Assembly: GCA_032207245.1 (NCBI GenBank)
Contig: CM063506.1
Location: 14,348,263-14,412,262 of the forward strand
Direction of reading: 5' to 3'
Length of the DNA: 64,000 nucleotides
From: Pardosa pseudoannulata
Lineage: Eukaryota; Arthropoda; Arachnida; Araneae; Lycosidae
Positions 46,481 through 60,665 of the stretch are shown here, in pieces (the first letter of the stretch is position 1; each line of letters opens with the position of its first letter). Under the pieces are notes generated by a model, which was not told the DNA's origin, did not search any database, and saw only the letters and a program-made list of their open reading frames with translations. The position numbers and the translations under genes are program-made.

Positions 46481-47573
46481 TTTTTCCTGAAACTTCAAAC
46501 TAGCTGGTAGATTTCTAAATAGGCCAGCTAGGCTATTAGTTTACAATATTGCCGTTACCGATTCTTTGCAATTTAATGTATGCCTTTTTCTTAAAACTCC
46601 AAACTAGCTGGGAGATTTCTAAATAAGCTAGCTAGGCTATTAGTTTACAATATTGCCGTTACCGATTCTTTGCAATATAATGTATGCCTTTTTCCTGAAA
46701 CTTCAAACTAGCTGGTAGATTTCTAAATAAGCTAGCTAGGCTATTAGTTTACAATATTGCCGTTACCGATTTTTTGCAATTTAATGTATGCCTTTTTCTT
46801 AAAACTTCAAACTAGCTGGTAGATTTCTATATAAGCTAGCTAGGCTATTAGTTTACAATATTGCCGTTACCGATTCTTTGCAATATAATGTATGCCTTTT
46901 TCTTAAAACTTCAAACTAGCTAGTAGATTTCTAAATAAGCTAGCTAGGCTATTAGTTTACAATATTGCCGTTACCGATTCTTTGCAATATAATGTATGCC
47001 TTTTTCCTGAAACTTCAAACTAGCTGGTAGATTTCTAAATAAGCTAACTAGGCTATTAGTTTACCAATATTGCCGTACCGATTCTTGCAATTTAATGTAT
47101 GCCTTTTTCTTAAAACTTCAAACTAGCTGCTAGATACTAAATAAGCTAGCTAGGCTATTAGTTTACAATATTGCCGTTACCGATTCTTTGCAATATAATG
47201 TATGCCTTTTCTTAAAACTTCAAACTAGCTGGTAATTTCTAAATAAGCTAGCTAGGCTATTAGTTTACAATATTGCCGTTACCGATTCTTTGCAAAATGA
47301 ATGCCTTTTTCTTAAAACTTCAAACTAGCTGGTAGATTTCTAAATAAGTAATAGGCTATTAGTTTACAATATTGCCGTTACCGATTCTTTGCAATTTAAT
47401 GTATGCCTTTTTCTTAAAACTTCAAATAGCTAGTAGATTTCTAAATAAGTAGCTAGGCTATTAGTTACAATATTGCCGTTACCGATATCTTTGCAATTAA
47501 TGTATGCCTTTTTCTTAAAACTCCAAACTAGCTGGTAGATTTCTATAAGCTAACTAGGCTATAGCCACTGCAA
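46434..47573. repeat. 104-bp satellite-like array, 11 units
   Basis: Units start at 46434, 46538, 46642, 46746, 46850, 46954, 47058, 47160, 47262, 47361 and 47463. The unit reads AGTTTACAATATTGCCGTTA, CCGATTCTTTGCAAT, TGTATGCCTTTTTC, CAAACTAGCTGGTAG and TAAGCTAGCTAGGCTATT. The first six periods are exactly 104 bp. Later units are 99-102 bp with many single-base deletions. Confidence 0.95.
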
Positions 47574-48734
47574 ACGGACTAACTCTGATATTTTTTATGT
47601 TTAAAAAATATTCTGAATATTTTTTATCAACAATGTCGGCAACTAAATTAGGGTTCAGAATCTGCCAATAATAAAATTATATAAAACGTCTATAATGATG
47701 TAAAAGATACTATAATAATCATGAAAAATGAATATAAGAAATAGTGAGATATATTCTTAAAATATATAAAAGTAAAAAATATTTAAGTTTATTAAAAACA
47801 ATCTACTGATGTAAGAAATCTTAAAATTTTGCAATATTGGAGTAGTATGTAGAAATTCAATATTGGAGTAGTATATAGTTTGGAATTTGCTCAATTTATT
47901 CCGAATACTAATACAGTTTATGGGCTTGACTGAAGAACAGTGTGCCCCCGCCAACTTGGCGATAAAGCTCTGAGCATGGTAGCCTAAGATTTTCTAGTGA
48001 TCTCGCCTTGTCCAAACAATCTATATCTATGTTTTAATTTATATTATATTGTATCCAGTTCTTCTTGTGGAACCAATTTCTTACATATTAAATGCGCGTA
48101 ATGCTTAAAAATGTTAGATATAATGAGCCATTAAAGGTTTACTATGGCTAATTTTTTATAATTTGGAGTTGTTGGCTTTGTAAACTTTTAAGGGATTAAT
48201 TACCCTAAATATAAATACCCGCTTTCTCAGTGGTTTTTGTTAATTAAGGAAATGTAACATTGTAATTCTATTATAATGGTGCAATCTACATCAATTAAAG
48301 TCATCCAAATACAAAGGGATACAATGTTGTCCGTATGAAATACCTTTGTGTTTTAGTAAACGTCGCCAATAATTTCACCAAATTTGCCAAGGGTATCCTA
48401 TTCTTTAGTAGTACCCAGTTTAGGAACTTACAGATCACAGGTAAGCAATTGTTCTTCATAAAATTCTTTCTCCTGCATTAAACGAACTAAACATCGGTAC
48501 AGATGCTTTATAGAAACCGGGTTTTTTTTTTCTTTTTTTCCCGCCAAATTTGGTGATTTTCTGGGGTGATGAGTGGGTTGGTGGGTTTGCTCTGACTTTG
48601 GTGGTGGGGTATGACAGCTCTAATTTGTTCTTGCACCCCATTGGTGCACGTGATTTCTAACATCAGTACCCGGCACTATTCGAGAAATTTGCATTTTAGC
48701 TGCTCTTTTGGTTAACGGTCGCCTAAATCAGGTT

Positions 48735-48735
<1 letters not shown>
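47574..48735. other. unassigned sequence
   Basis: A TTGGAGTAGTATRTAG piece occurs twice near 47839-47880. No supported gene. Confidence 0.45.

Positions 48736-48771
<36 letters not shown>
48736..48771. repeat. poly-T run, 36 bp
   Basis: A pure homopolymer. It might be the A-tail of a minus-strand retroposon, but no adjacent element was recognised. Confidence 0.9.
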
Positions 48772-52924
<4,153 letters not shown>

Positions 52925-52999
52925 TAGCCAGAAGTCAGATTCGAACCCGAGGACTTCATTTCCAAACAACAGTTCCGACAAGTTCAGCCTTCACTTGGC
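52925..52999 (-). tRNA. tRNA pseudogene or SINE head
   Basis: On the minus strand GCCAAGT can nearly pair with ACTTCTGGC (one unpaired G), as in an acceptor stem. A box B sequence GGGTTCGAATC is clear. The middle TTGGAAA could be an anticodon loop with GGA (Ser), but the stems are poor and no long variable arm is present. A functional tRNA is unlikely. Confidence 0.3.
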
Positions 53000-53104
53000 G
53001 TTTTATGATTGATATATGATTAAAGGTTAAATTTTCATTTTCATTAAGTTTGTGTATTAATAAATTTTAATTTTGACTAGTTTACGGTGATAAGCATTTC
53101 TTAC

Positions 53105-53589
53105 CTCATTGTATGCGGGACACGTACTAGTAAATTTTCTGACGATTGATACTTGAGTTCGGGTCAAGTACGGGTTAGTGTAACAACATGGTTTGTTTGT
53201 GGGTAAAAAAATAACGGTATATACAGGAAAACGAAGCCGAATGTTCTTGTCTACTACATAGGTTCTGGAAAAATTTAGAGAAATAAAAACTAGTTTTTAC
53301 ATCAGTCGATGCGGAACCACAGAACGAGAAAAAATTAACTATATACTACTATTTCTATTTGATTTTTCATATTTACGATACTATTATAAATTTATCCAAT
53401 AAAAAATATATTTTTTGTTTACAAAAATCTTATGGATGTTATTTATATATTTCAATATAAAATACGAAAAGTTGGTTAAAAAATTAAATAATTTTCGATC
53501 TATTGAGATTTAACTGAATAACTAAATTTACGAGCAAAACGCCCGCTCCCGGTACAATTCTGCTGCGAAATGTACCCGCACACAATGTG
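53105..53589. mobile_element. piggyBac-like non-autonomous element, inverted relative of 27201-27932
   Basis: The right end in this orientation, CGCACACAATGTG-TTAA (53590-53593), and the left end TTAC-CTCATTGTATGCGGG are the same termini as at 27.2-27.9 kb. Interior text such as AACAACATGGTTTGTTTGTG, TCTATTGAGATTTAACTGAA and GTACAATTCTGCTGCGAAAT also matches, inverted. One TTAA has decayed to TTAC. Length is about 485 bp. Confidence 0.75.
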
Positions 53590-53593
53590 TTAA

Positions 53594-54736
53594 GCTTATA
53601 TAAGAGAAATTTTCATAAATTCCCTTCTTATTAATTTATAGCGTCTTTCATAAAATCCAGGTTAGCTATTTTGCTTTCATTAAAATTTTGCATCAGGAAT
53701 TAAATTTTTAATAAAACTGAGAAATAAAAACTGAGATTCTAAGAAAAATTCAGCTTTATTTTGGGCTTCATATTGAGACCATTTCCTTAGTCAGTTATAG
53801 AGTTTGAAAGAAAATATATGAACTTTCCTCACGCTCATGATTAAATATCAATGAAATGGGGCAATGCATTTCTTTATTGGAAACTTGAAACTAGAGCTGT
53901 TTGCTTAAGTAACAAGAAACAATTGTTTTCACAGTTGAGTCAATGATTGTAAAAGCTTAGCATTAATTTTATCAGACTGAAAGATATTGACTTTCCTCTT
54001 CATTTCTTTTTAATTTACTAATGACATTTCATGATTACTTTAACGCTACAAGCTCCATCATGCTCCATCATGTACTTCAGGGGGTGTGGTCCTGGAAATA
54101 GATTTTCTAAACCCTCCAGATATTAGTTCAATTTAGTGGAAAAATATTGTTTAAATTTTCTATCTTTCTGATGTTACTTTGTATGAAAGACATCACATAC
54201 GTTTAGGGAAAGTAGCTGGTTATACTAACTCAGCTAGTAGCTTAGAACAGGTAAAACTTAACTATTCCATTTATGGCATTTATTTTGCCTTATCGGATAG
54301 TCATTCATTTAGTCTCACTAAAAGGCCTTGATCTAGTGATCTAGGAAGGTCTAGATAGCCAGTAGTGTTCAAAGTCAAACATCAATGTGATATAAAGAGC
54401 CATTTTTCCTATATTTACCATTGTATATAAATTACATTTTATGCTATATTTGCTGTAAATTTATGCTATACATTTTATGCTATATTTATGTTTTATTTTA
54501 CGCTAATGTTCGTTAACTTCTTAACTCATATAAACACCATATGAATTGTTTAATGTAAGTCTTAACAGTTCAAATTAATTTTTCAACAAGCTTTTGCCTT
54601 TACTGACACCTTTTATGCATCTTTTATATTATCTGATTGGCTGTTCGTTAAAGTTGGCATCACAACATATTTTCTCTTAGATTTTTGTCTAATTTTTAAA
54701 AATACTATTTATAACAATGTAAAATGTTATAAATAT
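53594..54736. other. AT-rich sequence without identified features
   Basis: Short local repeats such as ACATTTTATGCTATATTT near 54432 and 54472. No gene. Confidence 0.5.
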
Positions 54737-56700
54737 AAAATTTATCATCTAAATACAGCCTGTTTATTCTATTTTTCTAAATGTACATGCATTTGTAGCT
54801 CAAAATTTTATTTAAGCTTGATAGAATACTCCTTGAATTTTATCATGCGGAACAATTTTTTTTACATAATCTAGAAACCTTTTAAAGATGCCAGTTCACA
54901 TAATGATATATATTTTTTAATCTTTATATAATAAGAGACTGGAAGAATTGATTTGTGTTCTTTCCTCATGAAGTTTTCACAACTAGTGTGAACCACCTCC
55001 CTTTTTTCTCGAATTCAAACCAAAAAGCTCTTCTTCGAAAGGCTTTTACTTCGAAATCTGATCGTTTTTATCCAATTTTCTATTATTCAAATTTTAATCT
55101 TTCAATTTTCAATTTTTTTCATTTATTTCTTAAATTTTTAGTTCTTTAATAACTTAAATTCTTAATTCTTCACAGAATTTTCAATTCTTGTTTATTTGTA
55201 CATAACTCAATTTTATGCGTATTTTGTCTTGAATGTTTATTTTTATTGTTACTTTAATCCGTTTTAGAACCTTTCATTTTATTTTTTTTTTCAAAATTTT
55301 TTATCTAAATTTCGTTTTTAGTTTATTTCCACATCTTGTTTGGCGCAGTTTGTCCCTCGAGGACTTAGCGCTACTAAACTTTAATCCACCAACCAACCAA
55401 ACCAAAAAGCATGGTGTCCGTAAAAGTTGAAAATATAATAACAGAAATATTTTTTTCCAGTTTTGAGCAGAAAATTTATTTTAAATATTTTGTCCTAGTG
55501 ATGAAAAAAATCTCTATGTAGTTTTTTCTTAAAGACAAAGAGAATGTGTATTTAAAAATAAATGAATCTATTCAAGTATTTTGAAATTCTTTATCATTAT
55601 GATATTATACACTTATAGGGGATTTTATATCATTACATAGAGGAAATTATACATATTGTATAATTTTTTCAGTATTTACTTTTGGAATGTATTAACCTCA
55701 TATATCATCTTGCAGGTATCTTAATAGACTATTTTCACTTTATACATTGTTAGAGATCAAAAGAAATGTTGACTGAAGGATCACATTCTACAACCCAAAG
55801 AATTCCGAAGAGTTCCGAAGAATTACATCTAACTGCTACCATTGTTTCTTCTAATATCCTGGATTGTGAAAATTAGCCACTGTTTTTTGTTACTGAATTC
55901 CACAGGGTTGAATCCTACTGTTCAGAATAAAATTTATCATCTAAATTCAGTCTGTTTTTTCATCATCCGGAACAACTTTTCTATTACATAATCTAGAAAC
56001 CTTTTAAAGATGCCAATTCACATGATGATATACATTTTTTAATTTTTATATAATAACAGAGTGGAAGGATTAATTTGTGTTCTTTCCTCATGGAGGTTTC
56101 ACAACTAGTGTGATCTCCCTTTTTTCTCGAATTCAAACCAAAAAGCATGGTGTCTATAAAAATTGAAAATATAATAACAAAAATATTTTTTCCAGTTTGG
56201 GGCAGAAAATTTATTTTAAATAATTTGTCCTAATGATGAAAAAAATCTCTATGTAGTTTTTTCTTAAAGACAAACAGAATGTGTATTTAAAAATAAATCA
56301 TTCTATTCAAGTATTTTGAAGTATTCTTTATCAGTATGATGTTATACACTTACAGGGGATTTTATATCATTACATTACTTGAGGGAATTATACATATTGT
56401 ATAATTCTTTCAGTATTTACCTTTGGAATGTTTTGCTCTCATATATCATCTTGCAGGTCTCTTAATAGACTATTTTCACTTTATACATTGTTAGAGATCA
56501 AAAGAAATATTGACTGAAGGATCACATTCTACAACCCAAAGAATTCCGAAGAATTTTAAGAATTACATCTTACTGCTACCATTGTTTCTTCTAATATCCT
56601 GGACTGTGAAAATTAGCACCTGTTTTTTGTAAATGGATTCCACAGGGTTGAATCCTAGTGCTGGCATAGATGTTCGGAGCCGTTCAGAACAGGCTATAAT
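54737..56700. repeat. tandem duplication, about 0.75-0.8 kb unit, two copies
   Basis: Copy 1 (54737-55928) and copy 2 (55929 to about 56700) share TAATCTAGAAACCTTTTAAA, CCTCATGRAGKTTTCACAAC, TTTTCTCGAATTCAAACCAA, GACTATTTTCACTTTATACA and CCACAGGGTTGAATCCTA. Copy 1 is longer because of the insertion at 55029-55397. The joint between the copies lies at GTTCAGAA, inside SINE A sequence. Confidence 0.9.
55029..55397 (+). mobile_element. retroposon insertion (369 bp) with 13-bp target duplication and an empty site
   Basis: The perfect direct repeat CAAACCAAAAAGC lies at 55016-55028 and 55398-55410. Copy 2 of the surrounding duplication has a single CAAACCAAAAAGC (56134-56146), the unoccupied site. 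The insert runs from TCTTCTTCGAAAGGC to GGACTTAGCGCTACTAAAC and a CCACCAACCAACC tail. It has no box A/B, so a 5'-truncated LINE 3' end is more likely than a SINE. The family is not recognised. Confidence 0.85.
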
Positions 56701-56745
56701 TAGTTGTCCCCGAACTCGTTAGCATTCGTGTAGCAAAAAAAAAAA
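56637..56745 (+). mobile_element. SINE family A, 3' part
   Basis: GGGTTGAATCCTAGTGC, ATGTTCGGAGCCGTTCAGAA and CATTCGTGTAGCAAAA match the family centre and tail, ending in an A13 run. The head is missing, or lies in the duplicated unit upstream. Confidence 0.7.
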
Positions 56746-57249
56746 AAGCAGATCGCAGAGTTCCAAAGTAAACCGCTAAAATGCAAAATTTGACACATCG
56801 GTACGAAACATGTTCAACAACCACATTTATTCCAAATAATGCTATCCAACTTATAACGCTAGAAAAGGGAGGACTGTTAGCTGACAAATTCGAACTCGCT
56901 TTGTCATTCAAATCCAACTCATTAAAAATTCTGATTTGCATAATATTGTAACTTCCAGTACAATGCAAATGGTGTCACAAACTAACTATTATTATATGTA
57001 AAGATAAAATGTATAAAATATATTTTAATATTAAAGAATTGATTTATTCTACATTTTCTCTTTCTCTTGTGGGACAGCAAATGTAAGCAAATTTGGATAA
57101 TAGTCTCATAACACAATATCATGAAAATAATTACGGGCTAAATTACTAGCTGACTACATATCTTAGACGGAAAATATATTTTTTAATTTGAAATAACCTT
57201 TGTTATCTTGATAACGAGTGTATTTTTACATTTTTAAACCTCAAAATAA

Positions 57250-57531
57250 ATGAAACTCTTGAAATATATTTTTATTGAGATTTACTCCCTTAAACATATA
57301 TACATTTCATTTCATAAACACTTAATGCTGTATTCTAAAAATATAAAAAACAAAATTCAATATCTCGGATTTAGTGATGTCGAAATTGCACGTCTCGAGA
57401 CAACATGCAAATTTGACACATACCAGGTACGAAACATGTTCAACAACCACAAATTTATTCCAAATACTGCTATCCAACTTATAAATTGGAGTCATAAGGA
57501 TTCGACGGATCTGATAGCTGACAAATATTGA
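57250..57531 (+). CDS. 93-codon open frame in repeat unit 1, unknown product
   Basis: It opens MKLLKYIFIEIYSL and ends DSTDLIADKY. The C-terminal two thirds (QYLGFSDVEIARLETTCKFD) are not low-complexity, yet I recognise no family. No signal peptide, zinc ligands or catalytic motif stand out. It is identical in unit 2 and shortened in unit 3. The AT-rich context and lack of any promoter evidence make expression doubtful. It may be one exon or a remnant of an element. Confidence 0.25.
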   Translation: MKLLKYIFIEIYSLKHIYISFHKHLMLYSKNIKNKIQYLGFSDVEIARLETTCKFDTYQVRNMFNNHKFIPNTAIQLINWSHKDSTDLIADKY

Positions 57532-57907
57532 CTAGTAACCGATTTGTCATTCAAATCCAAGCATTATAAAATTGGCTGATTTGCATAATTTGTAACTTAA
57601 GTAACAATGCAAATGGTGTCACAAACTAACTAGTTATCAATATTTAAAGATAAAAATGTATAAAAAAATATTTTAATATTAAAGGCATTGATTTATCCTA
57701 CATTTTTCTTCTTTCTCTTCTGGGACAGCAAATATAAGCAAATTTTGGATAATAATCTCATAACACAATATCATGAAAAGAATTGCAAGCTAAATTACTA
57801 GCTGATACCAGAGGTATCTTAGACCGAAAAGATATTTTTTAATTTGAAATAACATTTTGTTATCTTGATGGCGAATGTCTTTTTACATTTTTTAAACCTC
57901 AAAATAG

Positions 57908-58189
57908 ATGAAACTCTTGAAATATATTTTTATTGAGATTTACTCCCTTAAACATATATACATTTCATTTCATAAACACTTAATGCTGTATTCTAAAAAT
58001 ATAAAAAACAAAATTCAATATCTCGGATTTAGTGATGTCGAAATTGCACGTCTCGAGACAACATGCAAATTTGACACATACCAGGTACGAAACATGTTCA
58101 ACAACCACAAATTTATTCCAAATACTGCTATCCAACTTATAAATTGGAGTCATAAGGATTCGACGGATCTGATAGCTGACAAATATTGA
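57908..58189 (+). CDS. 93-codon open frame in repeat unit 2, identical to unit 1
   Basis: The translation is the same as the unit 1 frame. Identity in DNA extends about 170 bp beyond the stop, so it reflects recent copying and does not by itself show selection on protein. Confidence 0.25.
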   Translation: MKLLKYIFIEIYSLKHIYISFHKHLMLYSKNIKNKIQYLGFSDVEIARLETTCKFDTYQVRNMFNNHKFIPNTAIQLINWSHKDSTDLIADKY

Positions 58190-58557
58190 CTAGTAACCGA
58201 TTTGTCATTCAAATCCAAGCATTATAAAATTGGCTGATTTGCATAATTTGTAACTTAAGTAACAATGCAAATGGTGTCACAAACTAACTAGTTATCAATA
58301 TTTAAAGATAAAAATGTATAAAAAAATATTTTAATATTAAAGGCATTGATTTATCCTACATTTTCTTCTTTCTCTTGTGGGACAGCAAATGTAAGCAAAT
58401 TTGGATAATAGTCTCATAACACAATATCATGAAAATAATTACGGGCTAAATTACTAGCTGACTACATATCTTAGACGGAAAATATATTTTTTAATTTGAA
58501 ATAACCTTTGTTATCTTGATAACGAGTGTATTTTTACATTTTTAAACCTCAAAATAA

Positions 58558-58806
58558 ATGAAACTCTTGAAATATATTTTTATTGAGATTTACTCCCTTA
58601 AACATATATACATTTCATTTCATAAACACTTAATGCTGTATTCTAAAAATATAAAAAACAAAATTCAATATCTCGGATTTAGTGATGTCGAAATTGCACG
58701 TCTCGAGACAACATGCAAATTTGACACATACCAGGTACGAAACATGTTCAACAACCACAGATTTATTCCAAATACTGCTATCCAACTTATAAATTGGAGC
58801 CATTAG
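58558..58806 (+). pseudogene. open frame in repeat unit 3, shortened to 82 codons
   Basis: It is the same as units 1 and 2 except one Lys to Arg change (NNHRFIP) and a stop directly after INWSH (CAT-TAG). The unit then diverges from the others. Confidence 0.25.
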
Positions 58807-58830
58807 GATTCGACGGACCTGATAGCTGAC

Positions 58831-59283
58831 AACCCAAACTTAGCTTTTATCTCGCCCATTAATATGCTGTTTGCAAACCACTTAAGACTCATTAGCGATA
58901 CCACGCACGCAACCATAATGGCTCACGAACATGGCCGTCGACGAAAAAATTCAGTCCGTGCAAATGATCCTCATGTTCTGGAAGAGATCTTTCATTAGAC
59001 CAAAATTCATGAGAGGGGATGAAGTTACCCTCAGCACACACCCATCAAGATGGCCGCATATTTCTGAAAATATTAAGGTGTGCGGATAAGTACGGGAAAT
59101 TAGCTTTATAAATAGTTAATTAAGAGAGTATTACGGGTAAATTGTTCAGTTTTTCCACTGCACATTACTATCGATCTCATTTAGAAATAATCGAATACCG
59201 TTTCATGCAAAGGTAGTATTGATGAACAATACAATATAATAATGGGAATCGAAGGAGCTGCTTAAAGACTAGTTTCAGTGTTT
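58831..59283. other. unassigned sequence
   Basis: A short GC-richer piece (58880-59060) contains CAAGATGGCCGCATAT, which looks like a YY1-type site. No gene is supported. Confidence 0.4.
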
Positions 59284-60665
59284 AGTTTTTATCTTTAGCA
59301 GTAATTTATTAACACTGTTACCGTACATATTATTAAACGAATTTTGCTTAGCTACAAGATACAATTTTCGAGCATTTGCTTATTACCATATGCCTTATTC
59401 AAGTGTTATGCTTCTTTTAAGAGTGTCCAAATAGTTGTTAATTTGTCAGTGTCATTAATCATTTTTCAAAGATTTTATATTCTAATTGAGACACAAAAGT
59501 TTACATAAACTCATTAAGAATGTAATTCCGATCTCGACACGAAACTTTAAAAGAATATTAATAAATGTCTACGCCCATTACACAAGAGTTGTTTTGGTGC
59601 TAAGTTTTTATCTTTAGCAATAATTTATTAGCACCGAACGGCACATATTATCAAACAAATTTTGTTTTGCTACAAGATACAATTTTTAGCACTGGCTTAT
59701 TACCATATGCCTCATTCAAGTGTTAGGCTTCTTTTAAGAGTGTTCAAATAGTTGGTAAATTTATCAGTGTCATGAATCATTTTTCAAAGATTTTATATTC
59801 TAATTGAGACACAAAAGTTTACATAAACTCATTAAGAATTTAATTCCGATCTCTACGCGAAACTTTTAAAGAATATTAATAAATGCCTACGCCTATTGCA
59901 CAAGAGTTGTTTTGGTACCAAGTTTTTATCTTTAACAATAATTTCTTAACACGGCAACGGCATATATTATCAAACGAATTTTGTTTTGCTACAAGATACA
60001 ATTTTAGAGCATTCACTTATTACCATATGCCTCATTCACGTGTTATGCTTCTTTTAATAGTGTTCAAAAGTTGATAAATTTGTCAGAGTCATCAATCATT
60101 TTTCAAAGATTTTACAATCTAATTGAGACACAAAAGTGTGAATAAACTCATTCAGAATTTAATTCCGATCTGTACACGAAACTTTTAAGAGTATTAATAA
60201 ATGTCTACTCCCATTACCAAAGAGTTGTTTTGGTACTAAGTTTTTATATTTAGCAATAATTTCTTAACACGGCAACGGCATATATTATTAAACGAATTTT
60301 GCTTAGCTACAAGATACAATTTTCGAGCATTTGCTTAAAGTGTTATGCTTCTTTTAAGAATGTCCAAATAGTTGTTAATTTGTCTGTGTCATCAATCATT
60401 TTTCAAAGATTTTATATTCTAATTGAGACACAAAAGCTTACATAAACTCATTAAGAATTTAATTCAGATCTCTAGACGAAACTTTTTAAGAATATTAATA
60501 AATGTCTAAGCCCATTACACAAGAGTTGTTTTGGTGCGAAGTTTTTATCTATAGTAATAATTTATTAACACGTAACGGCAAATATTATCAAATGAATTTG
60601 GTTTTGCTACAAGATACAATTTTCGAGCATTCACTTATTATCGCCATCCCTCATTCAAGTGTTAT
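59284..60665. repeat. 318-bp tandem repeat, 4.4 copies
   Basis: AGTTTTTATC-type starts at 59284, 59603, 59921, 60239 and 60540. Units share GCTACAAGATACAATTTT, TCATTTTTCAAAGATTTTA, AATTGAGACACAAAAG and AAGAGTTGTTTTGGTRC. The fourth unit lacks about 20 bp (the TTACCATATGCCTCATTCA part). Confidence 0.93.

Larger units (their letters stand above)
56770..58830. repeat. about 655-bp tandem repeat, three units plus a diverged partial unit
   Basis: Units with start codon at 57250, 57908 and 58558 give periods of 658 and 650 bp. An older partial unit (about 56770-57050) has the same order of blocks: AAACATGTTCAACAACCACA, TTTGTCATTCAAATCCAA and AATGCAAATGGTGTCACAAA. The units are near-identical over about 450 bp, but the 200 bp before the start codon come in two types. 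Confidence 0.93.

Noticed and set aside
46434..47573. CRISPR-like array
   Set aside because: The units are full-length tandem copies without unique spacers, in eukaryotic DNA.
52925..52999. Functional tRNA-Ser gene
   Set aside because: Box B is good, but the acceptor stem has a gap, the anticodon stem is poor and there is no long variable arm. It is kept only as a tRNA-like relic.
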